Source of the DNA: Prevotella sp.
GTDB lineage: Bacteria > Bacteroidota > Bacteroidia > Bacteroidales > Bacteroidaceae
Direction: 5' to 3'
Length of the DNA stretch: 36,845 nt
Assembly (NCBI GenBank): GCA_024692385.1
Contig: JAILMS010000075.1
Location: 1-36,845 of the forward strand
The stretch's first letter is position 1; each line of letters opens with the position of its first letter. The notes under the pieces are model-generated. The model ran no database searches, was not told the origin of the DNA, and saw only the letters and a list, made by a program, of their open reading frames with translations. Below, piece by piece: positions 24,662 to 32,516 of the stretch. The position numbers were made by a program, and so were the translations under genes.

Positions 24662-25327
24662 TTAGTTAGCCTGAGCCTGAGCTTCCTCAATCATCTTCTT
24701 AGAAGCGTACATGTAAACCTCTACACGACGGTTCTGCTTACGGCCAGCCTCAGTAGAGTTGTCAGCAACGGGGTTGGTAGAACCCTGACCCTCAACGCTC
24801 TTAATCTGAGCAGTACCTACGCCGCAAGACTTCAGGTAGTTGTCAACGCTCTTAGCGCGGTTAACAGACAGAGGCTGGTTGACAGCGTCAGAACCAGTGC
24901 TGTCGGTGTGACCGATGATAGCAACATCACAGTCCTTATTCTCGTTCAGTACCTTAGCGAACTGAGCCAGAGAGTTCTTTGCGCTCTGAGAAAGGTCAGC
25001 CTTACCAGTAGCAAACAGAATACCAGAATCGAAGGTAACCTTTACAGCCTCCAGACCATTAGCGTCCTGAACGGTCTGTACCTGAGCGTTCTGAACCTGC
25101 TCAGCAGCCTTCTTAGCCTTATCCATGCGGTTGCCAATGATAGCACCGGCACCAGCACCTACAGCGCCACCGATAGCAGCACCTACTGCAGTGTTACCAG
25201 CTACATGGCCAATAATAGCACCCAACAAAGCACCACCACCAGCACCGATACCTGCCCCCTTCTGCGTGTTGTTACATGCAACGAGCAAGCCAACACAAAG
25301 CATCAAAGATAGAATTTTTGTCTTCAT
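24662..25327 (-). CDS. OmpA-family lipoprotein with glycine-zipper segment
   Basis: A 221-aa outer-membrane lipoprotein that should bind peptidoglycan. It has a signal peptide with lipobox LVAC (Cys18), a glycine-rich segment (about 24-66) with repeated GxxxG spacing, a short helical linker, and an OmpA C-terminal domain from about residue 95. That domain shows VTFDSGILFATGKADL, the peptidoglycan-binding GHTDSTGS (139-146), LSVNRAKSVDNYL and NRRVEV (199-204). It is similar to YiaD-type proteins. It is divergent from proS, and the two promoters face each other across heptamer array D. Confidence 0.92.
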   Translation of the reverse strand: MKTKILSLMLCVGLLVACNNTQKGAGIGAGGGALLGAIIGHVAGNTAVGAAIGGAVGAGAGAIIGNRMDKAKKAAEQVQNAQVQTVQDANGLEAVKVTFDSGILFATGKADLSQSAKNSLAQFAKVLNENKDCDVAIIGHTDSTGSDAVNQPLSVNRAKSVDNYLKSCGVGTAQIKSVEGQGSTNPVADNSTEAGRKQNRRVEVYMYASKKMIEEAQAQAN

Positions 25328-25377
25328 AATGTTTTTGTTTTTAAATTGTTTTAAAGTGAAACGTACTAATATTGATG

Positions 25378-25385
25378 CAAAATTA
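25378..25385 (-). promoter_or_regulatory. -7 box of the OmpA lipoprotein gene
   Basis: TAATTTTG on the minus strand. The expected -33 position (25406-25409) falls in heptamer array D and reads AATT, not TTTG. Confidence 0.6.
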
Positions 25386-25392
25386 GAAAATA

Positions 25393-25427
25393 ATTATGAA
25401 ATATGAATTATGAATTATGAATTATTT
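25393..25427 (+). repeat. Heptamer array D, between divergent ompA and proS promoters
   Basis: Five units: ATTATGA, AATATGA, ATTATGA, ATTATGA, ATTATTT. It occupies the space between the two -7 boxes. Confidence 0.85.
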
Positions 25428-25429
25428 TG

Positions 25430-25437
25430 TACCTTTG
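25430..25437 (+). promoter_or_regulatory. -7 box of proS
   Basis: TACCTTTG, 30 nt before the proS ATG. The expected -33 position is 25406-25409, the same four bases used by the opposing promoter. Confidence 0.65.
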
Positions 25438-25467
25438 CAGCAAAATTTAAGAATTCCATTAAAAAAT

Positions 25468-26949
25468 ATGGCAAAAGAACTAAAAGATTTAACAAAACGG
25501 GCTGACAATTACAGCCAGTGGTATAATGATCTGGTGGTAAAGGCAGACCTCGCCGAGCAGTCTGCTGTTCGCGGTTGTATGGTTATCAAGCCCTACGGCT
25601 ATGCAATCTGGGAGAAGATACAGCATGAGCTGGATCGTATGTTTAAGGAGACTGGCGCACAGAACGCCTACTTCCCCTTGCTGATTCCGAAGTCGTTCCT
25701 TTCAAGAGAGGCTGAGCACGTAGAAGGCTTCGCCAAGGAGTGTGCCGTAGTAACACACTACCGTCTGAAGGCTACTGAGGACAAGAGCGGTGTGGTCGTT
25801 GACCCCGCTGCCAAGCTGGAGGAAGAGCTCATCGTGCGCCCAACCTCAGAGACTATTATCTGGAACACCTATAAGAACTGGATTCACTCATGGCGCGACC
25901 TGCCCCTGATGTGCAACCAGTGGTGTAACGTGATGCGCTGGGAGATGCGTACCCGTCCATTCCTCCGCACCTCAGAGTTCTTGTGGCAGGAGGGCCATAC
26001 GGCTCATGCTACTCGCGAGGAGGCTGAAGAGGAAGCAAAGAAGATGCTGAAGGTATATGCCAAGTTCGCTGAGGAGTGGATGGCCGTACCTGTGCTGCAG
26101 GGTGTGAAGAGTGAGACCGAGCGTTTTGCCGGTGCCCTCGACACCTATACTATCGAGGCTATGATGCAGGATGGTAAGGCACTGCAGAGCGGTACCTCTC
26201 ACTTCCTGGGTCAGAACTTCGCCAAGGCTTTCGAAGTCACCTATCTTAATAAGGAAAACAAGCCCGAGTATGTATGGGCTACCTCATGGGGTGTCTCTAC
26301 CCGACTCATCGGTGCGCTCATCATGACTCACTCTGATGACAACGGTCTGGTACTGCCTCCACGTCTCGCTCCTATTCAGGTAGTCATCATTCCTATCGCT
26401 ACCAAGCCCGAGCAGATGGAGCTGGTCAACAAGGAGGTTACTCCTATCATCGAGGAGTTGCGCAAGAAGGGCATCAGCGTGAAGTTTGACGATGCTGACA
26501 ACAAGCGTCCTGGCTTCAAGTTTGCTGACTACGAGTTGAAGGGTATTCCCGTACGTCTGGTACTGGGTGCTCGCGACTTGGAGAACGGCACCATCGAGGT
26601 GATGCGTCGTGACACACTGGAGAAGGAGACTCGTCCTATCGAGGGCATCGCACAGTATGTGGAGCAGCTGTTGGAGGATATCCAGAAGAACATCTTCGAG
26701 AAGGCACGCAAGTATCGTGACGAGCGCGTCTATGAGTGCGACAACTACGAGGAGTTCAAGGAGAAGGTAAAGGACGGTGGATTCTTCCTCTGCCACTGGG
26801 ACGGCACTGCCGAGACAGAGGCACAGATTAAGGAGGAGACACAGGCTACTATCCGCTGTGTGCCTTTTGCCTACGAGCAGACACCTGGTACTGATATGGT
26901 AAGCGGCAAGCCTGCCAAGTATCGTGTCATCATTGCCCGCAGCTATTAA
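25468..26949 (+). CDS. proS: Prolyl-tRNA synthetase, type 3 (archaeal/eukaryotic-like)
   Basis: A class II synthetase of 493 aa that charges tRNA-Pro. The start [21 protein letters not shown] at 25468 matches the family; the frame from 25417 would translate the promoter. Visible blocks are [40 protein letters not shown], the motif 2 region [25 protein letters not shown] and motif 3 [29 protein letters not shown]-terminal extension after the anticodon-binding domain ends in a Tyr. Its length and lack of the bacterial inserted editing domain place it in the ProRS type 3 group. Confidence 0.96.
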   Translation: MAKELKDLTKRADNYSQWYNDLVVKADLAEQSAVRGCMVIKPYGYAIWEKIQHELDRMFKETGAQNAYFPLLIPKSFLSREAEHVEGFAKECAVVTHYRLKATEDKSGVVVDPAAKLEEELIVRPTSETIIWNTYKNWIHSWRDLPLMCNQWCNVMRWEMRTRPFLRTSEFLWQEGHTAHATREEAEEEAKKMLKVYAKFAEEWMAVPVLQGVKSETERFAGALDTYTIEAMMQDGKALQSGTSHFLGQNFAKAFEVTYLNKENKPEYVWATSWGVSTRLIGALIMTHSDDNGLVLPPRLAPIQVVIIPIATKPEQMELVNKEVTPIIEELRKKGISVKFDDADNKRPGFKFADYELKGIPVRLVLGARDLENGTIEVMRRDTLEKETRPIEGIAQYVEQLLEDIQKNIFEKARKYRDERVYECDNYEEFKEKVKDGGFFLCHWDGTAETEAQIKEETQATIRCVPFAYEQTPGTDMVSGKPAKYRVIIARSY

Positions 26950-26951
26950 TC

Positions 26952-26979
26952 GGTTAACGGTTAATGGTTAATGGTTAAT
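26952..26979 (+). repeat. Heptamer array E, after proS
   Basis: GGTTAAC followed by three GGTTAAT, starting 2 nt after the proS stop. Two of these units recur in the same order after rho (array H). Confidence 0.88.
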
Positions 26980-26985
26980 AAAATA

Positions 26986-27012
26986 GCCTGCTCCATCGAG
27001 CAGGCCTTTTTT
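26986..27012. terminator. Terminator between proS and galE
   Basis: Perfect 8-bp stem GCCTGCTC (26986-26993), loop CATC, GAGCAGGC (26998-27005), then CTTTTTT. The minus strand side has TATTTTATT, so it may also stop galE transcription. Confidence 0.9.
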
Positions 27013-27038
27013 ATTTCATTATTAAATAGTCACTAGCG

Positions 27039-27073
27039 ATTGCAACGCCACACTTCGTACCTTTAGGTCGAAG
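27039..27073 (+). repeat. Hairpin repeat element, copy 2
   Basis: ATTGCAACGCCACA followed by the stem CTTCG-T-ACC / GGT-CGAAG with one bulged T. Relative to copy 1 (24621-24652), one T-A pair has become C-G on both arms. It lies 7 nt beyond the galE stop. Confidence 0.75.
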
Positions 27074-27079
27074 AAGCGC

Positions 27080-28120
27080 TTACTGAATGCCGTCTTCACG
27101 GAGCTTCTGCTGCCATTTCCATGCAGACTTGAGCACCTCTTCAGTAGGAGTCTCAGCCTTCCAGCCCAACACCTTGTTGGCCTTATCGACATTACCCCAA
27201 ACCTGCTCGATATCGCCCTCACGACGGGGAGCATAGGTCCAGTTGACCTTGACACCAGTAGCCTTCTCGAAGCCTTCTACCACCTCCAACGTAGAGAGGC
27301 CCTTGCCAGTACCGATATTAAATACCTCTACAGCATCGGTATCGGGATTATCGAGCACACGCTCCATCGCCTTTACATGGGCCTTAGCCAGATCAACGAC
27401 ATAGATATAGTCGCGGATGCAGGTCTTGTCAGGTGTATTATAGTCGTTACCAAAAATCTTCAGCTGCTGACGGATACCGATAGCAGTCTGAGTAACGAAA
27501 GGAATCAGATTCATGGGTACACCGTTGGGCAACTCACCGATAAGTGCTGTGGGATGTGCACCGATAGGATTGAAGTAGCGCAGGATGATAGACTTGATAG
27601 GTGCGCCAGAGTGTACATAGTCCTGAATTATCTCCTCATTGATCTGCTTGGTATTACCATAAGGTGACATCGCCTTCTGTACGGGTGCGTTCTCTGTAAC
27701 AGGCAGATTCTCCTGAGAGGGCTGACCGTAAACCGTACATGAACTTGAGAAGATGATACCCTTGACGTCGTACTTAGGCATCAGCTCCAGCAGGTTGATG
27801 AGAGAGGTAAGGTTGTTGCGATAGTAGAGCAACGGCTTCTCTACACTCTCACCTACGGCCTTAGAGGCTGCAAAGTGGATAATACCTGAGATGGCAGGAT
27901 ACTTCTGGAAGATACGCTCCATAGCGTCGTAGTCACAGCAGTCAGCCTGTTCAAAGGCAGGACGCTTGCCCGTAATCTTCTCAATACCATCAAGCACATG
28001 AATGTTTGAATTAGAAAGGTTGTCGACGATGACGACCCCATAACCTGCCTCTTGCAGTTCTACAGTGGTGTGGCTACCAATAAAACCAGTACCACCTGTA
28101 ACTAGGATAGTTTGTTTCAT
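27080..28120 (-). CDS. galE: UDP-glucose 4-epimerase
   Basis: A short-chain dehydrogenase-fold enzyme that interconverts UDP-glucose and UDP-galactose, for galactose use and surface glycan precursors. The 346-aa length is normal. It has the NAD-binding TGGTGFIGS (8-16), the catalytic Ser in SSSCTVYG (124-131) and YGNTK (Y154, K158), plus the C-terminal YAPRREGDIEQVWGNVDKA. It lies downstream of two tRNA-Asp genes and their hairpin, and I see no separate promoter in the 60 nt before the ATG, so it may rely on readthrough. Confidence 0.96.
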   Translation of the reverse strand: MKQTILVTGGTGFIGSHTTVELQEAGYGVVIVDNLSNSNIHVLDGIEKITGKRPAFEQADCCDYDAMERIFQKYPAISGIIHFAASKAVGESVEKPLLYYRNNLTSLINLLELMPKYDVKGIIFSSSCTVYGQPSQENLPVTENAPVQKAMSPYGNTKQINEEIIQDYVHSGAPIKSIILRYFNPIGAHPTALIGELPNGVPMNLIPFVTQTAIGIRQQLKIFGNDYNTPDKTCIRDYIYVVDLAKAHVKAMERVLDNPDTDAVEVFNIGTGKGLSTLEVVEGFEKATGVKVNWTYAPRREGDIEQVWGNVDKANKVLGWKAETPTEEVLKSAWKWQQKLREDGIQ

Positions 28121-28140
28121 AGTTTTAATGCTATTTTGTG

Positions 28141-28174
28141 TAAAAAGCCCACTGGAGTGTTTCCAATGAGCTTT
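28141..28174 (-). terminator. Terminator-like hairpin after the tRNA-Asp pair
   Basis: On the minus strand AAAGCTCA (28174-28167) pairs with TGGGCTTT (28151-28144), with extra inner pairs, followed by TTTT. It lies between the tRNAs and galE. Confidence 0.7.
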
Positions 28175-28183
28175 CTAATTATG

Positions 28184-28257
28184 CGGTGCGTACGAGACTC
28201 GAACTCGTGACCTCCTGCGTGACAGGCAGGCATTCTAACCTACTGAACTAACGCACC
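28184..28257 (-). tRNA. tRNA-Asp (anticodon GTC), second copy in transcript
   Basis: Acceptor arm GGTGCGT/ACGCACC with discriminator G. The anticodon stem CCTGC/GCAGG encloses loop CTGTCAC with GTC. CCA is not encoded. It is identical over its full length to the copy at 28312-28385, 54 nt away. Confidence 0.96.
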
Positions 28258-28311
28258 AAAATCAATAAATTTATTTCCACTATGTGGAGCGCTTCACAAC
28301 TCTCTATCAAG

Positions 28312-28385
28312 CGGTGCGTACGAGACTCGAACTCGTGACCTCCTGCGTGACAGGCAGGCATTCTAACCTACTGAACTAACGCACC
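28312..28385 (-). tRNA. tRNA-Asp (anticodon GTC), first copy in transcript
   Basis: Same cloverleaf as the copy at 28184-28257, with every base identical. It is nearest the promoter, so the two are probably cut from one precursor. Confidence 0.96.
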
Positions 28386-28414
28386 AGAGACTTGCTTTTG
28401 TTGTTTAGCGGGTG

Positions 28415-28445
28415 CAAAGGTAATAAGATTTTTTGGATATACAAA
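28415..28445 (-). promoter_or_regulatory. Promoter of the tRNA-Asp pair
   Basis: On the minus strand TTTG (28445-28442), 19 bp, TACCTTTG (28422-28415). Confidence 0.8.
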
Positions 28446-28464
28446 ACTTTTTCGCGAAAAGTTT
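28444..28464. other. Dyad at the GNAT stop codon and tRNA-Asp -33 box
   Basis: AAACTTTT (28444-28451) and AAAAGTTT (28457-28464) are inverted repeats around TCGCG. The dyad overlaps the last bases of the GNAT stop and the -33 element. It could end the upstream operon or act as an operator. Confidence 0.35.
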
Positions 28465-28957
28465 ATAAAAATCTTTGCAGAAGTACCGCATCATGGTATT
28501 CTCGACCATCATAAAGCCATTCTGAGAGTGTGTTTTGGGTGGTAAAGCCCTCTTTTTGGAACAAAGAAACTGCTGCCTCATTCGTACTATCGACAACTGC
28601 AAAGAGCTGATGAAGGTGAACAATACGAACGGCATAGTCGCATAATTCCTGGATGGCTGCCGAGGCATACCCCTTGCGTCGGAAGGCCGGTAAAATGACG
28701 ATACCCACCTCAGCACGCTGATGCTGCGGGTCGAAATGCACCAAATCGGCAATACCCACAGCCTCGCCTTGCTCATTCTCCACGATCAGGCGCAGCTGAC
28801 GGTCAGCAAAGATGTCGTCGCTGGAGGTAGCGATATAGTCGTGCAACGTATAACGGCTGTAGGGCACATTGGTAGCCCCCACCAGCCACAGTTCTCTGTT
28901 GTTTTCTATCTGGTAGAGCAGTTCCAGATCCTCGGGTTCTAAAGCGCGTAGTGTCAT
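28463..28957 (-). CDS. GNAT-family N-acetyltransferase
   Basis: A 164-aa acetyl-CoA-dependent acetyltransferase. The N-terminal LRALEPEDLELLYQIENNRELW resembles the SpeG/RimJ branch, the central EVGIVILPAFRRKGYASAAI contains the acetyl-CoA pyrophosphate loop (RRKGYA), and VDSTNEAAVSLFQKEGF is the usual C-terminal block. Spermidine or a protein N terminus are possible substrates, but the sequence does not decide. It overlaps the glycosyltransferase by 4 nt (ATGA), is last in the engB operon, and abuts the tRNA-Asp promoter. Confidence 0.85.
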   Translation of the reverse strand: MTLRALEPEDLELLYQIENNRELWLVGATNVPYSRYTLHDYIATSSDDIFADRQLRLIVENEQGEAVGIADLVHFDPQHQRAEVGIVILPAFRRKGYASAAIQELCDYAVRIVHLHQLFAVVDSTNEAAVSLFQKEGFTTQNTLSEWLYDGREYHDAVLLQRFL

Positions 28958-29814
28958 GGGCGAGGATGTAATAAGTGATGAAAGCGGCTACCCATCATCT
29001 GCATCAATGCCATGAAGGCACGGAAATAGATGGCCAGCTGGATAGGCAATGAGAAAAAGATGCTCAGATGTCCGTAGTGCTTACGGAAGAAGATGAGCAT
29101 CGCCTGATAGAAGGTATGCACATAGCGGAAGGTAGACTTCTGCGTAGACTCACCCTTATAATGAATAATGTCAAAAGGTAAGTACCAGTTTTGCCAACCA
29201 CCTTTCAGCAGTCGGTAGCTGAGGTCGATATCCTCACCATACATAAAATAGTCTTCGTCGAGCAGGCCCACCTGTTCAAGAGCCTTACGACGCAAGAGGA
29301 AGAAGGCACCACTGATAGCCTCTATCTGTCCTGGCTCGTCCCACGACAGATGACTCATATAGTAGCGTCGGGTAGAACCCAGCATTTTCAGCATAGCAAC
29401 CCACGGTGTCGGTATGGCACGACGCGACTCCGGTGCAGGCTGTCCTTCTCGTGTCAGCATGCGCACTCCTGCCCCACCCGCCTCGGGATGCTGGTCCATA
29501 AAGTCGAGCACGCCATGCAGCGTATTCTCATAGACCACCGTATCGGGATTCAGCAACAGCACATACTCTGAGTCTGAGCAGCGGATGGCCTGGTTGTTGG
29601 CACAGGCAAAGCCCACATTCTGCTGATTAGAGATGAGGTGGACATCAGGATGTTTCTCATGCAGCATCTCTATGGTATTGTCGACAGAACGATTGTCTAC
29701 GACATACACCTCGCCATCGATGTCCTGCAGTGCGCGCTTTACGCTCTGCAGACACTCGTCTAACAGCTGGCAGACGTTATAGCTGACAATAACTATGCTG
29801 ATTTTCTTGGCCAT
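28954..29814 (-). CDS. Family 2 glycosyltransferase
   Basis: A 286-aa inverting glycosyltransferase of the GT-A fold, similar to rhamnosyltransferase-like enzymes of surface glycan synthesis. It shows SIVIVSYNVCQLLDECLQSV, VVDNRSVDNTIEML, the donor-binding LNPDTVV and the catalytic-base region GEDIDLSYRL. The C-terminal part (HTFYQAMLIFFRKHYGHLSIFFSLPIQLAIYFRAF) is hydrophobic and may attach it to the membrane. I chose MAKKISIV at 29814; an ATG at 29829 in frame is possible. The start overlaps the preceding small membrane protein gene by 22 nt. The acceptor is unknown. Confidence 0.88.
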   Translation of the reverse strand: MAKKISIVIVSYNVCQLLDECLQSVKRALQDIDGEVYVVDNRSVDNTIEMLHEKHPDVHLISNQQNVGFACANNQAIRCSDSEYVLLLNPDTVVYENTLHGVLDFMDQHPEAGGAGVRMLTREGQPAPESRRAIPTPWVAMLKMLGSTRRYYMSHLSWDEPGQIEAISGAFFLLRRKALEQVGLLDEDYFMYGEDIDLSYRLLKGGWQNWYLPFDIIHYKGESTQKSTFRYVHTFYQAMLIFFRKHYGHLSIFFSLPIQLAIYFRAFMALMQMMGSRFHHLLHPRP

Positions 29815-30032
29815 ACGAAAGGCAGACAAAGTAAGAGGATGACACCCAGATAGAAGAACGGTGTCGTCTGATAGATAGCATATAAGATGGCATTAGCCAA
29901 TAGCGGTACGACGATAAGTGCCATCCGCCATTTCCACGACTTCTTAAAGAGGCGCAGCCCCATATAAGCACAGAGCAGCGTAGCCAGCTCCATGAAGGTG
30001 GTCAATAAAAATTGTATAGTTTCTGTGTTCAT
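29793..30032 (-). CDS. Small membrane protein, 79 aa, unknown function
   Basis: No family recognised. Starting MNTETIQFLLTTFMELATLL, it has three hydrophobic segments (about 7-26, 36-54 and 58-74) separated by a basic KKSWKWR loop, and ends PRKSA. The start is the ATG at 30032; a GTG at 30047 in frame would translate part of heptamer array F. It lies between recR and the glycosyltransferase, overlapping the latter by 22 nt, so a role near glycan transfer or lipid-linked sugars is possible but unproven. Confidence 0.7.
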   Translation of the reverse strand: MNTETIQFLLTTFMELATLLCAYMGLRLFKKSWKWRMALIVVPLLANAILYAIYQTTPFFYLGVILLLCLPFVWPRKSA

Positions 30033-30040
30033 ATCTTTAC

Positions 30041-30061
30041 TATTCACTATTCGATAATCAC
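30041..30061 (-). repeat. Heptamer array F, between recR and the small membrane protein
   Basis: Degenerate units TATTCAC, TATTCGA, TAATCAC on the plus strand. They occupy most of the 36-nt gap. Confidence 0.6.
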
Positions 30062-30068
30062 TATGGCT

Positions 30069-30683
30069 TTAGCCCGCAAAGGGTGTGCGGTTCAGTATCG
30101 AGCGTCCCAGCGTCACCTCATCGGTATATTCCAGTTCGTCTCCTACGCTGATACCTCGCGCGATGATGGTCAGCTTTACATCGGTAAAGGATGCCAGCTT
30201 GCGGAAGATGTAGAAATTGGTGGTATCGCCCTCCATGGTGGAGCTCAGCGCCAATATCACCTCTTTCACATGCCCCTCCTTCACACGCTCTACCAGTGAG
30301 TCTATCTCCAAATCGGCAGGTCCGACACCATCCATCGGTGAGATAACACCACCCAACACATGGTAGACACCCTGGTATTGCTGGGTATTCTCTACCGCCA
30401 TCACATCCTGGATATTCTCCACCACACAGATGGTGGTCTCGTCGCGACGGGCATCGCTACAGATAGGACATACCTCGCTGTCGCTGATGTTATGGCAGAT
30501 GCGACAGCGCTTCACTTCTTGTCGCATACGCGCTATCGTCTCCGTAAACTGCATCACCTCGTCAGTATCCTGGCGCAACAAATGCAGTACCAGTCGCAGA
30601 GCTGTCTTGCGCCCTACGCCAGGCAGTTTGCTGAATTCTTGCACCGCCTTCTCCAGCAGTTCCGATGGATATTGTTGAGTCAA
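30069..30683 (-). CDS. recR: Recombination mediator RecR
   Basis: Works with RecF/RecO to load RecA on gapped DNA. The 204-aa length is normal. It has the helix-hairpin-helix [13 protein letters not shown], the four zinc cysteines C60, C63, C72 and C75 (CRIC and CPIC), and a Toprim domain ([31 protein letters not shown]). The N terminus reads [13 protein letters not shown], matching relatives that begin MNQQYPS, but the start codon is TTG at 30683. An in-frame stop lies upstream within tandem array G, so no ATG is available. Confidence 0.94.
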   Translation of the reverse strand: MTQQYPSELLEKAVQEFSKLPGVGRKTALRLVLHLLRQDTDEVMQFTETIARMRQEVKRCRICHNISDSEVCPICSDARRDETTICVVENIQDVMAVENTQQYQGVYHVLGGVISPMDGVGPADLEIDSLVERVKEGHVKEVILALSSTMEGDTTNFYIFRKLASFTDVKLTIIARGISVGDELEYTDEVTLGRSILNRTPFAG

Positions 30684-30723
30684 TTTAATTACTTAATTTT
30701 TTAATTATTTAATTTTTTAATTT
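30684..30723 (-). repeat. Octamer array G, between the ABC-F gene and recR
   Basis: Five octamers: TTTAATTA, CTTAATTT, TTTAATTA, TTTAATTT, TTTAATTT (plus strand). It spans the whole 33-nt gap, includes the ABC-F stop codon, and touches the recR TTG start. Confidence 0.82.
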
Positions 30724-32516
30724 TCCATATCACTCAGTTCCAGCCATCGCATCGACTTCTCGTCCAGTTCCTCATTGAGTACTGGCAGTCGCTTGCTCAT
30801 AGCCGTTATCTCATCAACAGAGGTAACACCGCCACATAGTGCTTCCTCTATCTGTTTCTTCTCAGCTTCAAGGGTAGCGATATCCTTCTCCAACTGCTCC
30901 ATCTCACGCTTCTCTTTGTAGCTGAGCTTACGCTTCTGTAAGCCCCCTAAGTTAGGGGGTTGGGGGTCTGAAGAAGTGCAGTTTTTCTGTTTGTTCAGAC
31001 CCCTGTCGCCCCCTAACTTAGGGGGCATAGGCTGCGCCTTCTCCCACTCCCTATACTGTGTATAGTTTCCGGGGAAGTCCTTTATCTCTCCCTGTCCTTT
31101 GAATACCAGCAGATGGTCCACCACCTTGTCCATGAAGTAGCGGTCGTGCGATACCACGATCACGCAGCCGGGGAAGTCCTGCAAGTATTCCTCCAGTATC
31201 TGTAACGTTACGATGTCGAGGTCGTTGGTAGGCTCGTCGAGCACCAGAAAGTTCGGGTTCTTCATCAGCACCGTACACAAATACAACTTTCTGCGCTCAC
31301 CACCGCTGAGCTTATATACATAATTATATTGTTGCTCTGGGGTGAACAGAAAATACTGCAACAACTGCGAGGCACTCATCTTGCGACCACTGCCCAAGTC
31401 CACATAGTCGGCAATGGCAGTAATCACGTCGATAACCTTATCCTGTTCATTAAACTGCAAGCCCTCCTGCGAAAAATAGCCGAATTTCACTGTCTCGCCA
31501 ATGACGATACGACCGTCATCAACAGGCACCAGTCCCAGCAACATCTTGATAAAGGTAGACTTACCCGTGCCGTTGCTGCCCACGATACCCATCTTCTCAA
31601 AGCGTGAAAAGTTATAGTAGAAATCCTTCAGGATGATGGTATTATCAAATGCCTTGGAAATATACTGGCACTCAAAAATCTTGCTACCTATATATACATT
31701 AGAAGCCTTCAGCCTCAACTGGCGCTCCTCAATGCGCTGCTTAGCCACCTTCTCCAACTCGTAGAAAGCCTCCTCACGGTAGCGCGCCTTATGGCCACGA
31801 GCCTGTGGCATGCGACGCATCCATTCCAACTCCGTACGATAGAGGTTATTGGCACGTGCCACCTCTGCCCTACGGTTGTCGATACGCTCCTGGCGCTTCT
31901 CCAGATAGTAGGCATAGTTGCCACGATAGGTATAGATGGTATGGTCGTCGAGTTCCAGAATCACACTACATACACGGTCCAGGAAGAAACGGTCGTGCGT
32001 CACCATTAACAGTGTGCGGTTGCTACGAGCCAGAAAACCTTCCAGCCATTCTATCATCTCCAGGTCGAGATGGTTCGTAGGCTCGTCGAGTATCAGCAGG
32101 TCAGGCTCCGTCAACAGCACGTTAGCCAGTGCCACACGCTTCTGCTGGCCACCACTCAGCTGTCCCATCGGTTGCTCCAGGTCTTTGATTTTCAAGCGTG
32201 TCAACACCTGCTTGGCCTTCAGCACCTTCTCAGGGTCACCCTCGTGATTGAAACAGGCATCCAGCACCGACTCCTCCGGGTCGAACTTAGGCGACTGTTC
32301 CAGCATACCCACCTTGAGGTCATTGCGGAACACGATGCTACCACTGTCGTAACCCTCCTTACCAGAGAGTATCGACAGCAGTGTCGACTTACCCGTACCG
32401 TTCTTCGCAATCAGTCCCACCTTCTGACCTTCGCCAATAGAGAAACTGATGTCGCTGAACAGTGTCAGGGCACCAAATGATTTCGTCAAGTGTTGTACGT
32501 CGAGATATGGAGTCAT
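30717..32516 (-). CDS. ABC-F family ATPase (Uup-like)
   Basis: A 599-aa soluble protein with two ABC ATPase domains, expected to act on ribosomes rather than in transport. Domain 1 has Walker [13 protein letters not shown] (34-45), [16 protein letters not shown] and [14 protein letters not shown] linker follows, then domain 2 with [32 protein letters not shown] and [13 protein letters not shown]. The C-terminal coiled coil ([22 protein letters not shown]) is Uup-like. Residues about 497-526, just before it, are encoded by an in-frame palindromic insertion. It overlaps engB by 4 nt (ATGA). Confidence 0.92.
   Translation of the reverse strand: MTPYLDVQHLTKSFGALTLFSDISFSIGEGQKVGLIAKNGTGKSTLLSILSGKEGYDSGSIVFRNDLKVGMLEQSPKFDPEESVLDACFNHEGDPEKVLKAKQVLTRLKIKDLEQPMGQLSGGQQKRVALANVLLTEPDLLILDEPTNHLDLEMIEWLEGFLARSNRTLLMVTHDRFFLDRVCSVILELDDHTIYTYRGNYAYYLEKRQERIDNRRAEVARANNLYRTELEWMRRMPQARGHKARYREEAFYELEKVAKQRIEERQLRLKASNVYIGSKIFECQYISKAFDNTIILKDFYYNFSRFEKMGIVGSNGTGKSTFIKMLLGLVPVDDGRIVIGETVKFGYFSQEGLQFNEQDKVIDVITAIADYVDLGSGRKMSASQLLQYFLFTPEQQYNYVYKLSGGERRKLYLCTVLMKNPNFLVLDEPTNDLDIVTLQILEEYLQDFPGCVIVVSHDRYFMDKVVDHLLVFKGQGEIKDFPGNYTQYREWEKAQPMPPKLGGDRGLNKQKNCTSSDPQPPNLGGLQKRKLSYKEKREMEQLEKDIATLEAEKKQIEEALCGGVTSVDEITAMSKRLPVLNEELDEKSMRWLELSDMEN
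30941..31027. mobile_element. Nested palindromic element inserted in frame in the ABC-F gene
   Basis: About 85 bp with inverted halves. Each end carries a palindrome of the form CCCCCTAA-N-TTAGGGGG (30943-30959 and 31009-31025), and the inner arms GGGGTCTGAA (30963-30972) and TTCAGACCCC (30994-31003) are also exact inverted repeats. It has no coding capacity of its own and is read through as PPKLGGDRG...PPNLGG. This resembles in-frame palindromic elements of the Rickettsia type, or a MITE. Confidence 0.7.

Noticed and set aside
28184..28385. The two identical tRNA-Asp copies as possible integration site duplication
   Set aside because: Only 54 bp separates the complete copies, with no integrase or foreign DNA; ordinary tandem tRNA duplication explains it.
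30943..31025. C-rich palindromes in the ABC-F gene taken as a terminator pair or CRISPR-like repeats
   Set aside because: They lie inside an open reading frame, are only two in number, form inverted halves of one block, and have no spacer series.
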